Shown: positions 1-8,242, counted from the first letter of the stretch. The stretch is DNA of 57,734 nt from Bacillota bacterium (GCA_023399275.1 JAEWQH010000038.1:1-57734); one strand, 5' to 3'. Made by a program: numbers and translations. The notes: generated by a model not told the origin, from the sequence alone.

Positions 1-490
1 CGACCATCTCGGCGGCATCGCCGCGGCGGGGCCCGAGCTTATACATGCGCGTATAGCCGCCCTTGCTGCCGGATGCAGCGCGCTTGGCATACTTCGGCGC
101 GATGTCGCGAAAGAGCTTCTCGACGACCGGATGCGCGCGTTCCTTCGTGCGCTCGGCATACTCGCTCTTGCTCTCCTTGTTCGACTTGGGTTCCGGAATA
201 TCGTAGACGTACGCCATGATCGCGCGGCGCGCGGCGAGCTTGCTCGCCTTGTCGTTGATGACTTCGCGCTTGACGATCTGGGACTTCTCGTTGCGGGATT
301 CCTTTTCGACAGTCTCGCTGTTATCGTATTCCCTGACAGCCAGCGTGATGATCTTTTCGGCAATCGAGCGGATCTCCTTGGCGCGCGCCTCGGTCGTGAC
401 GACCTTGCCGTTCCAAAGAAGCGCCGTGGTCTGATTCCTCAAAAGAGCGACTCGCTGATCAGAGGGCTTACCCAGTTTGCGGTTCGCCAT
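1..490 (-). CDS. rplQ: 50S ribosomal protein L17 (C-terminus off the window), with insertion
   Basis: Last gene of the alpha operon; the C-terminus lies beyond base 1. The start reads MANRKLGKPSDQR and the conserved TTEARAKEIRSIAEK segment follows. The end shows GGYTRMYKLGPRRGDAAEMV, so only a few residues are missing. At least 163 residues are present, while Firmicute L17 is usually about 112-130. The extra length lies between the two conserved halves as charged, Lys/Glu/Ser-rich segments (around residues 55-70 and 96-118). L17 sits near the peptide exit tunnel of the 50S subunit. The start follows an AGGAGG-type site and lies 14 nt after rpoA. Identity is certain; the role of the insertion is unknown. 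Confidence 0.95.
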   Translation of the reverse strand, partial: MANRKLGKPSDQRVALLRNQTTALLWNGKVVTTEARAKEIRSIAEKIITLAVREYDNSETVEKESRNEKSQIVKREVINDKASKLAARRAIMAYVYDIPEPKSNKESKSEYAERTKERAHPVVEKLFRDIAPKYAKRAASGSKGGYTRMYKLGPRRGDAAEMV

Positions 491-504
491 TGTGCTTCCT
501 CCTA

Positions 505-1446
505 TTATTCATCGTGTGCGCGAAGCGACAGACCCAGCGCACTCAGTTTTGCCTGAACTTCCTCGAGCGACTTGCGGCCGAGATTCCGAACCTTCATCAT
601 CTCTTCTTCGTCGCGCTGCACGAGCTCTTCCACCGTGTTGATGCCCGCGCGCTTGAGGCAGTTGTAAGAGCGGACGGAGAGATCGAGATCTTCGATATTC
701 ATCTCCAAAATCCGTTCTTTCTTGCTCTCTTCCTTCTCTACGAGGATCTCCACGCCGACCACGTGATCGGTGAGGTTGATGAAGAGCGCCAGATGCTCGG
801 TCAGTATCTTCGCCGCGAGGCTCGCCGCCTCGTCCGGCTTGATGCTGCCATTCGTCCAAATCTCAAGCGTGAGTTTGTCGAAGTCCGTAATCTGGCCGAC
901 GCGCGTATTCTCAACGGTGAAGTTGACCTTGTCGATCGGCGTAAAAATCGAATCCACTGCGATCTCGCCGATGGGCATATCGTGGCGCTTGTTGCGCTCG
1001 ATGGGCACATAGCCCCTGCCATTCTCCAGCATGATCTCCATGTGGAGCTTCGCGCCCTTGTCCAGCGTTGCGATGTGCAGTTCGGGGTTGATGACCAGCA
1101 CGTCGGAATCCGGCAGGATATCCTTCGCCTTGACCTCGCCCTCGCCCGCCGCATCGATGATCACCTTCTTGGGGCCGTCGCAATACAGCTTGCAGCAGAG
1201 CTCCTTGAGGTTGAGGATGATTTCGGTGACGTCTTCCTTTACGCCCTCTACAATAGAGAACTCATGGAGCACGCTGTCGATGCGCACGCTCGTCACCGCC
1301 ACGCCGGGCAGGCTCGAGAGCAGCACGCGACGCATGGAATTGCCAAGCGTAGTGCCGAATCCGCGCTCCAACGGCTCAACGACAAACTTGCCGTAGTCGT
1401 CCGTCAGTTCAACACATTCGAGTTTGGGCTTTTCGATCTCCAGCAT
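505..1446 (-). CDS. rpoA: DNA-directed RNA polymerase subunit alpha
   Basis: Alpha subunit of RNA polymerase, 313 residues, the normal length. The N-terminal domain, which dimerises and nucleates core assembly, carries VEPLERGFGTTLGNSMRRVL near residues 23-42. The C-terminal domain carries the helix-hairpin-helix that contacts UP elements and activators (LGRKSLEEVQAKL near residues 290-302). It sits between rpsD and rplQ, the standard alpha-operon position, and is presumably co-transcribed with them. Confidence 0.98.
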   Translation of the reverse strand: MLEIEKPKLECVELTDDYGKFVVEPLERGFGTTLGNSMRRVLLSSLPGVAVTSVRIDSVLHEFSIVEGVKEDVTEIILNLKELCCKLYCDGPKKVIIDAAGEGEVKAKDILPDSDVLVINPELHIATLDKGAKLHMEIMLENGRGYVPIERNKRHDMPIGEIAVDSIFTPIDKVNFTVENTRVGQITDFDKLTLEIWTNGSIKPDEAASLAAKILTEHLALFINLTDHVVGVEILVEKEESKKERILEMNIEDLDLSVRSYNCLKRAGINTVEELVQRDEEEMMKVRNLGRKSLEEVQAKLSALGLSLRAHDE

Positions 1447-1496
1447 TGCTTACCCTCCTTCGGTTTGTTTGTTGCGGTCCGCCAAATCAGCTTGGC

Positions 1497-2123
1497 TTAC
1501 CTGGAGTAGTACTCAACGATGAGATGCTCTTCGATCGTCAAGTCGATATCGTCGCGCGCCGGGAGAGCGACAACCTTACCGGTGAGCTTTTCGGCGTCCA
1601 GCTCGAGCCATTTCGGAACGGTTCTGGCCGCGCCCTGCTCTTTGAGGGTTTTAAAGAACTCGACGTCGCTGCTCTTCTCGCGGACGGAGACGACGTCTCC
1701 CTCTTTCACGAGGTAGGATGCGATATCGACCTTCTTGCCGTTGACCTGAATGTGGCCGTGCGTCACCATCTGGCGCGCCATGGGGCGGGAATCGCCGAAG
1801 TTGAGCCGGTAAGCCACGTTGTCCAGGCGGCGCTCCAGCAGCGAAAGCATGTTTTCGCCGGTGATGCCGCGCATGTTGGTCGCGAGGTCGTAGTATTTGC
1901 GGAACTGGGACTCAAGAACGCCGTAGGCTCTGCGCACCTTCTGCTTCTCACGAAGCTGAATGCCGTACTCGCTCTGCTTCTTTCTGCCCTGTCCGTGCAT
2001 GCCCGGAGGGGTGTGGCGCTTGCTCACCGCGCACTTCTCGCTGAAGCAGCGGTCGCCCTTGAGGAAAAGTTTGGCGCCTTCTCTGCGGCACTGCCTGCAG
2101 ACGGAACCGGTATATCTAGCCAT
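1497..2123 (-). CDS. rpsD: 30S ribosomal protein S4, zinc-binding form
   Basis: Primary 16S rRNA-binding protein of the 30S body; in many bacteria it also represses the alpha operon. It has 208 residues from the start MARYTGSVCRQC. Four cysteines (VCRQC, then CFSEKC) make this the C+ zinc-binding form. The S4 RNA-binding domain follows (LERRLDNVAYRLNFGDSR and the VTHGHIQVNGKKVDI region). The frame is open 15 codons further upstream, but the AGGGA ribosome site just before MARYTG decides the start. Confidence 0.97.
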   Translation of the reverse strand: MARYTGSVCRQCRREGAKLFLKGDRCFSEKCAVSKRHTPPGMHGQGRKKQSEYGIQLREKQKVRRAYGVLESQFRKYYDLATNMRGITGENMLSLLERRLDNVAYRLNFGDSRPMARQMVTHGHIQVNGKKVDIASYLVKEGDVVSVREKSSDVEFFKTLKEQGAARTVPKWLELDAEKLTGKVVALPARDDIDLTIEEHLIVEYYSR

Positions 2124-2137
2124 TTCGCTTTCCCTCC

Positions 2138-2545
2138 TTAAACTCTTCTGCGCTTGGGCGGGCGGCATCCGTTGTGGGGGATGGGCGTCACGTCCTTGAT
2201 CATGTTGACATCCAGTCCTGCGGTTTGCAGGGCGCGGATGGCCGACTCACGGCCGGAACCGGGGCCTTTGACATAGACCTCAACGGTCTTGAGCCCGTGC
2301 TCCATCGCGCCGCGCGCGGCGGTCTCGGCCGCCATCTGCGCCGCAAACGGCGTGGACTTCTTCGATCCGCGGAACCCGAGCGAACCCGCGCTCGACCAGC
2401 TCAGGGCATTGCCCTGCAGGTCGGTGATGGTCACAAGGGTGTTGTTGAAGGAGGAGCGGATGTGCGCTGCCCCGCGCTCGATGTTCTTGCGCTCGCGGCG
2501 CTTGCGCGAGGTGGCCGTCTTCTTGACTTGCTTTGCTGCTGCCAT
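2138..2545 (-). CDS. rpsK: 30S ribosomal protein S11
   Basis: Platform protein of the 30S subunit near the mRNA exit. It has 135 residues with the conserved IRSSFNNTLVTITD and SAGSLGFRGSKKSTPFAAQ motifs and the C-terminal PIPHNGCRPPKRRRV signature. The first 25 residues are lysine/arginine-rich, as is usual. It sits between rpsM and rpsD with 14-15 nt gaps. Confidence 0.98.
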   Translation of the reverse strand: MAAAKQVKKTATSRKRRERKNIERGAAHIRSSFNNTLVTITDLQGNALSWSSAGSLGFRGSKKSTPFAAQMAAETAARGAMEHGLKTVEVYVKGPGSGRESAIRALQTAGLDVNMIKDVTPIPHNGCRPPKRRRV

Positions 2546-2560
2546 GTTCGCTCTACCCCC

Positions 2561-2929
2561 TTACCGTTTCTTGCCGCTCTGCGAGCGCTTGGGTCCCTTG
2601 CGCGTGCGAGCGTTCTGCTTGGTGCTCTGCCCGCGAACCGGCAGGCCCTTGCGGTGCCGCACGCCGCGGTAACAGCCGATCTCGATCAGCCGCTTGATGT
2701 TCATCGAGGTTTCTCGGCGAAGATCGCCCTCAACCTTGAGATGGTGGTCGATGTAGTCTCTGAGCTTGGAGACGTCGCTCTCCGCTAAGTCGCGCACGCG
2801 GATGTCGGGGTCGACTCCGGTTGCGGACAATATCTCCAAAGCGGTCTTGTGCCCGATCCCATAGATATAGGTCAAGCCGTATTCGATCCGTTTGTCTCTG
2901 GGCAGGTCAACGCCAGAAATACGTGCCAT
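2561..2929 (-). CDS. rpsM: 30S ribosomal protein S13
   Basis: Head protein of the 30S subunit that contacts tRNA and forms a bridge to the 50S. It has 122 residues starting MARISGVDLPRDKR. The helix-turn motif YIYGIGHKTA is present, as are the C-terminal RHRKGLPVRGQ and the basic tail. It begins the alpha-operon part, downstream of a structured 117-nt gap after rpmJ. Confidence 0.98.
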   Translation of the reverse strand: MARISGVDLPRDKRIEYGLTYIYGIGHKTALEILSATGVDPDIRVRDLAESDVSKLRDYIDHHLKVEGDLRRETSMNIKRLIEIGCYRGVRHRKGLPVRGQSTKQNARTRKGPKRSQSGKKR

Positions 2930-2980
2930 ATCGTTCCTTTACCTCCGTAAATAGTCGTAAATTGTCCTTTATATCAGCAT

Positions 2981-3033
2981 CCGCCGGAAACGCAAGCGAC
3001 GGCTTTGCGTCCCTTACGCAGCCGCTCCGGCGG
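2981..3033 (-). other. Structured RNA element between rpmJ and rpsM
   Basis: The gap between rpmJ and rpsM holds an 8-bp outer inverted repeat (CCGCCGGA and TCCGGCGG) closing over smaller stems built from GGCTGCGT and ACGCAAAGCC. Together they form a branched hairpin in the mRNA ahead of the rpsM ribosome site. No U-run follows, so it is not a simple terminator. It could be a translational regulatory site (S4 controls the rpsM unit in other bacteria) or a processing site. Function is inferred only from position. Confidence 0.4.
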
Positions 3034-3046
3034 TATTGTTCCGGAA

Positions 3047-3160
3047 TCAACCCTGCTTCTGCTTGTGCTTGGGGTTTTCGCAGATGACCATGATGCGGCC
3101 TTTGCGCTTGATGATCTTGCACTTTTCGCAGATGGGTTTCACACTCGGTCTTACTTTCAT
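3047..3160 (-). CDS. rpmJ: 50S ribosomal protein L36, zinc-binding form
   Basis: Very small 37-residue protein reading MKVRPSVKPICEKCKIIKRK then GRIMVICENPKHKQKQG. The CxxC plus C-x4-H ligand set is intact, so this is the zinc-binding form. L36 packs against 23S rRNA near the factor-binding region. The infA-rpmJ-rpsM order is the Firmicute standard. The start is preceded by a strong AAAGGAG site. Confidence 0.97.
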   Translation of the reverse strand: MKVRPSVKPICEKCKIIKRKGRIMVICENPKHKQKQG

Positions 3161-3230
3161 GGGGGTCTCCTTTCGCGTACTATCGCAAAAAATCTTGTTC
3201 TCGCTGAAAAACCTTTTCAGAAAAACGTAG

Positions 3231-3249
3231 AAAAAAGAGCGTGCTCTTT
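3231..3249 (-). terminator. Weak attenuator-like hairpin after infA
   Basis: Just after the infA stop the transcript can fold AAAGAG/CTCTTT with a 4-nt loop, followed directly by a run of U. A second small stem (CTGAAA/TTTCAG) lies about 20 nt further on. The stem is short, so it would be a leaky attenuator between infA and rpmJ rather than a full terminator. Confidence 0.35.
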
Positions 3250-3257
3250 GATCAAAC

Positions 3258-3479
3258 TCAGTTTTTGCCGCGCCAGGTGATGCGCCCGCGTGACAAATCG
3301 TACGGAGAGAGCTCTACGGTGACCCTGTCACCCGGCAGGATCCGGATAAAATTCATCCGAAGCTTCCCCGAAATGGTTGCGAGTATCTTGTGACCGTTCT
3401 GAAGCTTCACCTCGAACATGGCGTTCGGGAAGGAATCCGAAACGACACCTTCTACTTCAATAACATCCTGTTTTGACAA
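3258..3479 (-). CDS. infA: Translation initiation factor IF-1
   Basis: 73 residues, the usual size, forming a single OB-fold S1 domain. It starts MSKQDVIEVEGVVSDSFPNA and ends with the canonical PYDLSRGRITWRGKN. IF-1 binds the 30S A site during initiation. It lies between the KOW gene and rpmJ, as in other Clostridia. Confidence 0.98.
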   Translation of the reverse strand: MSKQDVIEVEGVVSDSFPNAMFEVKLQNGHKILATISGKLRMNFIRILPGDRVTVELSPYDLSRGRITWRGKN

Positions 3480-3551
3480 GCTATCCCTCCTAATTCGTCT
3501 GGCCCAACACGGCTTGGCGAATCCGTCTTTCGCAGCACTGGCGGCGGGGAT

Positions 3552-3827
3552 TCATCCGATGTTGTAACCGAATAATTGTAACGCTTTTCGCACATCCGCG
3601 TCCAGTATTTCTTTACTTTCTGCAAGTTTTTTTGCAATTTCTTCCGCTTTATGCGGCTCAATGTGCAAGTGCGCCAGCTTTTTCTTCTTCGGCTTTGCGA
3701 GCTTACGCGTCTCCCCGTCGCTCAGCAGCACGTGGTTGTCGTCGTGCACACCTACGATGAGGAATGCGCGGCCCTTGTCGTGCCCGGCGCGGGATGTGCA
3801 CACCCGCCCGATCACCGGTTCATTCAT
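3552..3827 (-). CDS. KOW-domain RNA-binding protein (L14e-like)
   Basis: 91 residues. The N-terminal half is a KOW/SH3-like domain (IGRVCTSRAGHDKGRAFLIV, then a lysine-rich KPKKKKLAHLH). The C-terminal half is a short helical tail. Such proteins sit between map and infA in many Clostridia and are annotated as KOW or L14e-like RNA-binding proteins; their exact role is not established. Its ATG overlaps the map stop (ATGA), so translation is probably coupled. Confidence 0.88.
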   Translation of the reverse strand: MNEPVIGRVCTSRAGHDKGRAFLIVGVHDDNHVLLSDGETRKLAKPKKKKLAHLHIEPHKAEEIAKKLAESKEILDADVRKALQLFGYNIG

Positions 3828-4603
3828 GCGCGCTCTTCCTCCTCGTGCAGGGTCAGAAGCCGCGGCTCGTCCTCGGTGATCAACACGGTGTTTTCATAGT
3901 GTGCGGAAGGCTTTCCATCCGCGGTAACGACCGTCCAGCCGTCGTCCAACTGGTAGACGCGAAACGTGCCCTGGTTGATCATCGGCTCGATGGCGATGGT
4001 CATGCCGGCCGCAAGCCTGGCTCCGTGGCCGAAACGCCCGCCATCCCAGAAGTTTGGCACCTCGGGCTCCTCGTGCATCTGCCGGCCGATACCGTGGCCA
4101 ACGAGATCGCGCACCACGCCGTAGCCGTTTTGCTCCGCATGCGCCTGCACCGCTTTTGCGATATCCGAGATGCGAAATCCCGGCTTTGCGAAGCGGATGC
4201 CTTCGAAGAAGCACTCCTTCGTCACGCGGACGAGCTTTTGCACATCCTCCGGCACGTTGCCGATGAGCACCGTGCGCGCAGCGTCCCCGTGAAAACCGTC
4301 CTTGTACGCGCCGACATCCAGCGAAAGCACATCTCCATCCTTGAGCCGGTAACGGCCTGGGATGCCGTGCACCACCTGCTCATTGACCGAGGTGCAGATG
4401 CTCTTGGGGTAGCCGTTGTAGTTCAGAAACGAAGCTCCCGCGCCGCAGCTTTTGATGTAAGCCGCCGCGATGTCGTCAAGCTCCTGCGTCGTCATTCCGG
4501 CTTCAGCCGTGCTCGCCAGCAGGTTGAGCGTCCCCTCCACAATGCGCCCTGCCGCATCCATCTTCTCGATGTCGGAGGCGGATTTGATCGTGATCCCGCT
4601 CAT
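3824..4603 (-). CDS. map: Methionine aminopeptidase, type I
   Basis: Removes the initiator methionine from new proteins using a two-metal site. 259 residues from the start MSGITIKSASDIEKM. The metal-site segments are visible: LSLDVGAYKDGFHGDAART supplies the two Asp ligands, and GHGIGRQMHEEPEVPN and AIEPMINQG the His and Glu ligands. The frame is open upstream, but the start chosen overlaps the adk stop as ATGA, fitting translational coupling in the secY-adk-map unit. Confidence 0.97.
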   Translation of the reverse strand: MSGITIKSASDIEKMDAAGRIVEGTLNLLASTAEAGMTTQELDDIAAAYIKSCGAGASFLNYNGYPKSICTSVNEQVVHGIPGRYRLKDGDVLSLDVGAYKDGFHGDAARTVLIGNVPEDVQKLVRVTKECFFEGIRFAKPGFRISDIAKAVQAHAEQNGYGVVRDLVGHGIGRQMHEEPEVPNFWDGGRFGHGARLAAGMTIAIEPMINQGTFRVYQLDDGWTVVTADGKPSAHYENTVLITEDEPRLLTLHEEEERA

Positions 4604-5217
4604 TTCGAGAGCACCGAGCGAATCGCAGAATCGACCACGTCGATATCTGCATCGCCGTTTACCGTGTGAAGCAGGCCCTTTTTCGTGTAATAGTCGATCA
4701 ACGGCTTGGTCGAGCGCTCGTAGACCTGCAGGCGGTTGCGCACCGTCTCCTCTTTGTCGTCCTCGCGCTGATAGAGCGGCGCGCCGCACGTGCAGTTTTC
4801 GTGCGCATGCGTGGATACATGGTAGCCCGCGCCGCAGTCCGCACACATCCTCCGTCCGCTGATGCGGCTGATGAGCCGCTCCGTCGGAACCTCGAGGTTG
4901 ATCACGTAGTCGATGTCGCTGATCTCCTCCAGCGCCTTCGCCTGCTCCAGCGTGCGAGGGAATCCGTCGAAGAGGAAGCCGTTTTTGCAGTCGTCCTTCT
5001 GGATGCGGTTTTTTACCATTCCGAGGATGACGTCGTCCGGCACCAGCTCTCCGCGCTCGATCAGCCCCTTAGCGGCCTTCCCGAGCTCCGTTCCTTCGCG
5101 CATCTCGGCGCGGAGCATATCTCCCGTCGAAATGTGCGCAATCTGGTACCGCTGGGCGATCTTGACCGCCTGGGTCCCCTTGCCCGCGCCTGGCGGGCCC
5201 AAAAAGATGAGTTTCAT
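4600..5217 (-). CDS. adk: Adenylate kinase, long form with cysteine-bearing LID
   Basis: Catalyses ATP + AMP to 2 ADP. 205 residues with P-loop GPPGAGKGTQ (residues 8-17), the AMP-binding TGDMLRAEMREGT segment, DGFPRT (84-89) and a LID domain at about 120-160. The LID cysteines are C125, C128, C142 and C144: the first pair is the usual CxxC, but the second is CxC with shorter spacing, and an Asn holds the usual third-ligand position. Zinc binding may still be possible but is non-canonical. Lies upstream of map, 178 nt downstream of secY. Confidence 0.97.
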   Translation of the reverse strand: MKLIFLGPPGAGKGTQAVKIAQRYQIAHISTGDMLRAEMREGTELGKAAKGLIERGELVPDDVILGMVKNRIQKDDCKNGFLFDGFPRTLEQAKALEEISDIDYVINLEVPTERLISRISGRRMCADCGAGYHVSTHAHENCTCGAPLYQREDDKEETVRNRLQVYERSTKPLIDYYTKKGLLHTVNGDADIDVVDSAIRSVLSK

Positions 5218-5395
5218 CTCATTCCCTCCGGTCTAAGCGCGCTTCATATGCCGGCACAAATGCCGTCCGCCCGCTCCGTTTCGCTGCCGGCGCAGCCTCG
5301 CATCCCTCATTCCGCGGAACCGGCGCGCCGGGGTATCCGGCACGCCAAAGTCCGTCTTTTCAGTCTGCGGGCCGCGCGCGCCGGCCGCGTATTCG
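5218..5395 (-). other. 178-nt gap between secY and adk
   Basis: The longest gap inside the ribosomal super-operon. It is GC-rich with several short inverted repeats (for example around GCCGGC and GGCGCGCC) but has no convincing gene, promoter or U-tailed terminator. Confidence 0.3.
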
Positions 5396-6652
5396 TCAGT
5401 TGAGGAAGCCCTTGTAGTGGCGCATGAGCATATGGCTCTCGAGCTGGCTCGTCGTCTCAAGCGCAACGCTGACCATGATCAGCACGCTGGTGGCGCCAAA
5501 TGAGCTGCTCTCTGCCATTCCGCGCATCGCCAGCTGCGGCAGGATCGCAACCACCGCGAGGAAGAGCGAACCAAACAGCGTAAGCCGTCCGGAGATCTTG
5601 CCGAGGTAGTCGCTCGTCGGCTTACCGGGGCGGATGCCCGTGATGAAGCCACCGTTCTGCTGGAGGTTTTTCGACATCTCGATCGGGTTGAACGTCACAC
5701 TCGAATAGAAGAACCCGAAGCCGACGATCAGCAGAGCGTAGATGATGTAGTAGATCGCGCTGCTCGTACCCATATATGTCTTATAGAACGTGTAAAACGA
5801 GCTGTTCGGCCAGAACTGGGCGATCATGCCCGGGAACTGGAGGAACGTCAGCGCGAAGATCAGCGGCAAAACGCCGTTGGAGTTCGCCTTGATCGGCAGA
5901 TACGTGCTCTGGCCGCCATACATCTTGCGGCCAACGACGCGCTTTGCGTACTGCACGGGGATGCGGCGCTGCGCCTGATCCACATGCGTCACCAGCGTGA
6001 TAAGCGCGACGACCAGCAAGGCCAGCAGCAACAGTTCCCAAACCGGAAGCGTCCCGACCCAGACCTGCTGACCGAGGTTGATGACCGTGTTCGGAACGCG
6101 CGAGACGATGGATGCAAAGATCAGCATCGATACGCCGTTGCCGATGCCGTCCTCGGTGATCCGCTCGCCGAGCCACATCAAGAATGCGGTTCCTGCGGTC
6201 GAGCAGATGCCGATGGTAGCGTAGCTCAGCCAGCTTGCGTCCACGAGGTAGTCCGTACCGAGGCCGATGAAGATGCCGATGGATTGCACCATAGCCAGCG
6301 CGATGCCGACATAGCGGGTGATCTTCTCGATCTTGACGCGGCCGTCCTCCTCCTTGCTCAGGCGCTCCAGCGAAGGAATCGCAATCGTGAGCAGTTGGAT
6401 GATAATCGACGCGTTGATGTAGGGCGAAATGCCCATGGCAAAGATCGTGAACTGGCTGAACGAGCTGCCCGTGAGCAGATCGAGAAAGCCGAGGATGTCG
6501 TAATCCGATACGGCGCTCTTGAGCAGCTCCGTATTGACGCCGGGGATCGGGATGAAACTCCCGAGCCGGTAGACAACGATCAGCAGAAGCGTGATGAGCA
6601 TCTTCTTGCGGATCTCTTTGATCTTAAACGCGTTGATGAATGTCTGGAACAT
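5396..6652 (-). CDS. secY: Preprotein translocase subunit SecY
   Basis: Central channel of the Sec translocon. 418 residues with about ten hydrophobic membrane segments. Conserved features include GSFIPIPGVN near the N-terminus, the ISPYINASIIIQLL plug/TM2 region, and RPGKPTSDYL, the cytoplasmic loop before the last segments that meets SecA and the ribosome. The start overlaps the rplO stop by one base (TGATG), the normal spc-operon arrangement. Confidence 0.98.
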   Translation of the reverse strand: MFQTFINAFKIKEIRKKMLITLLLIVVYRLGSFIPIPGVNTELLKSAVSDYDILGFLDLLTGSSFSQFTIFAMGISPYINASIIIQLLTIAIPSLERLSKEEDGRVKIEKITRYVGIALAMVQSIGIFIGLGTDYLVDASWLSYATIGICSTAGTAFLMWLGERITEDGIGNGVSMLIFASIVSRVPNTVINLGQQVWVGTLPVWELLLLALLVVALITLVTHVDQAQRRIPVQYAKRVVGRKMYGGQSTYLPIKANSNGVLPLIFALTFLQFPGMIAQFWPNSSFYTFYKTYMGTSSAIYYIIYALLIVGFGFFYSSVTFNPIEMSKNLQQNGGFITGIRPGKPTSDYLGKISGRLTLFGSLFLAVVAILPQLAMRGMAESSSFGATSVLIMVSVALETTSQLESHMLMRHYKGFLN

Positions 6653-7095
6653 CAGCCGATCACCTCAACACTTCCGCCGGCAGCCTTGATGGCATTCTGA
6701 GCGGATTGGGAGAACTTTGCCGCTTTAACGTCCAGTTTCTTCGTCAGCTCGCCGCCGCCCAAAACCTTCAGGCCGTCCTTTTCGATCTTGCTGATGAGGC
6801 CCGTTTGTTTGAGCGACTCAGCCGTCACTACGGTTCCGTTCTCCAACCTCTCGAGGTCGGAAACGTTGATGATCGTGTACTCTTTTGCAAAGATATTGGT
6901 AAAGCCGCGCTTGGGCAAACGGCGCGCCAGCGGCATCTGTCCGCCTTCAAAGCCGTTCTTCTTGCTTCCGCTGCGTGCTTTCTGGCCCTTGTGGCCCTTC
7001 GTGGAGGTCTTGCCCATGCCGCTGCCGGTACCGCGACCGATGCGCTTTGGGGATTTGACCGACCCGGGGGCGGGCGATAATTCATGGAGTTTCAT
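6652..7095 (-). CDS. rplO: 50S ribosomal protein L15
   Basis: 147 residues starting MKLHELSPAPGSVKSPKRIG. The glycine-rich N-terminal RNA-binding tail (RGTGSGMGKTSTKGHKGQ) and the conserved GGQMPLARRLPKRGF are present. L15 is a late-assembling protein in the 50S core. It couples to secY through overlapping stop and start codons. Confidence 0.98.
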   Translation of the reverse strand: MKLHELSPAPGSVKSPKRIGRGTGSGMGKTSTKGHKGQKARSGSKKNGFEGGQMPLARRLPKRGFTNIFAKEYTIINVSDLERLENGTVVTAESLKQTGLISKIEKDGLKVLGGGELTKKLDVKAAKFSQSAQNAIKAAGGSVEVIG

Positions 7096-7113
7096 GATGC
7101 ACGTCCTCCTGCG

Positions 7114-7317
7114 TTAAACTTCTTCCACCGTGATCAGGTGCTTGACCTTAAAGATCATGCCGCGCGTGCAGGCGTTATCCGGCTGGGTAACGACGCTGTT
7201 GACCTTCTTGAGACCCAGCGCGACGACCGTCGCCTGCTGATCTTTCAGGCAGCCGATCGGGCTCTTTACGAGCGTTATCTTGAGTTTTTTGGCCTCCGCC
7301 GCTTTTGCTTTCGCCAT
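7114..7317 (-). CDS. rpmD: 50S ribosomal protein L30
   Basis: 67 residues with the L30 core (KITLVKSPIG, VVALGLKKVNSVV, then TRGMIFKVKHL). A short Ala/Lys tag (MAKAKAAEAKK) precedes the core, making the protein 6-8 residues longer than usual; it resembles in composition the far longer tail on L5 in this operon. Standard position between rpsE and rplO. Confidence 0.97.
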   Translation of the reverse strand: MAKAKAAEAKKLKITLVKSPIGCLKDQQATVVALGLKKVNSVVTQPDNACTRGMIFKVKHLITVEEV

Positions 7318-7330
7318 GATAGCGTCCTCC

Positions 7331-7840
7331 TTAACCCAGGATCTCTTCCACAGACTTGCCGCGGGCCTTGGCGATCTGCTCCGCCGTGCGAAGCTGGCTC
7401 AGGCCTTCGATCGTGGCTTTCACGCAGTTGCTGGGATTGTTGGAACCGTAGGACTTCGTGCGGATGTCACGGATGCCGACCATCTCGAGCACCGCGCGGG
7501 CAGGTCCGCCGGCGATAACGCCGGTGCCCTCTTCGGCGGGGAGCATGCGCACGTGACCCTTGCCAAACTTGCCCTCCACCGCGTGGGGAATCGTCGTGCC
7601 CACGATGGGAACCTCGACCATATGACGCTTCGCGTCTTCAACGCCCTTGCGAACCGCCTCAGGGATTTCGGCGGCCTTGCCAAGCCCGACGCCGACTTTA
7701 CCCTTTTCGTTGCCGACGACCATCAGCGCGGTAAAACGAAAGTTCTTACCGCCCTTAACGACCTTGGCAACACGGTTGATGGAAACCAGGCGCTCTTTGA
7801 ACTCGCTGGGCTCTTTTTCGAATCTCCTGTTGTTTTGCAT
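7331..7840 (-). CDS. rpsE: 30S ribosomal protein S5
   Basis: 169 residues with the S5 N-terminal double-stranded RNA-binding domain (VVKGGKNFRFTALMVVGNEK, then GVGLGKAAEIPEAVRKGVEDAK) and the C-terminal domain (GTGVIAGGPARAVLEMVGI). S5 takes part in decoding fidelity and mRNA entry. Strong AAGGAGG site before the ATG. Confidence 0.98.
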   Translation of the reverse strand: MQNNRRFEKEPSEFKERLVSINRVAKVVKGGKNFRFTALMVVGNEKGKVGVGLGKAAEIPEAVRKGVEDAKRHMVEVPIVGTTIPHAVEGKFGKGHVRMLPAEEGTGVIAGGPARAVLEMVGIRDIRTKSYGSNNPSNCVKATIEGLSQLRTAEQIAKARGKSVEEILG

Positions 7841-7852
7841 GTTCGTTCCTCC

Positions 7853-8221
7853 TTAGAAGTCCAGCCCGGCTTTGCGAGCGCCGTCTGCGAGAGCGGCAAC
7901 GCGTCCGGTATAGAGGTATCCGCCGCGGTCAAATACGACCTGGGAGACCCCTTTTGCCTTGGCGCGCGCGCCGATGAGTTCGCCGACGAGAGCGGCCTGC
8001 TCGACCTTGCTCTTGCCCGCGAGTTTCCCCTTGATTTCGGCGTCCAGCGTGGAAGCTGCGACCAAGGTGTTTCCAACGGTGTCGTCGATCACCTGCGCGT
8101 AGATGTGCGTGGTGCTGCGATAAACGTTCAAGCGGGGACGCTCGGCGCTGCCCACGATGTTCTTGCGCATGCGGTAATGACGGCCCGCGCGAATCGCGTT
8201 TTTATCGATCTTGTTAAACAT
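7853..8221 (-). CDS. rplR: 50S ribosomal protein L18
   Basis: 5S rRNA-binding protein, 122 residues. Conserved RPRLNVYRSTTHIYAQVIDD, and the C-terminal VVFDRGGYLYTGRVAALADGAR. It works with L5 to hold 5S rRNA in the central protuberance. Normal spc position between rplF and rpsE. Confidence 0.98.
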   Translation of the reverse strand: MFNKIDKNAIRAGRHYRMRKNIVGSAERPRLNVYRSTTHIYAQVIDDTVGNTLVAASTLDAEIKGKLAGKSKVEQAALVGELIGARAKAKGVSQVVFDRGGYLYTGRVAALADGARKAGLDF

Positions 8222-8242
8222 CTTTCGTCACTCCTTCCTGCT

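Noticed and set aside
490..1509. Plus-strand open frame of 339 codons across rpoA
   Set aside because: Fully antisense to rpoA; not protein-like.
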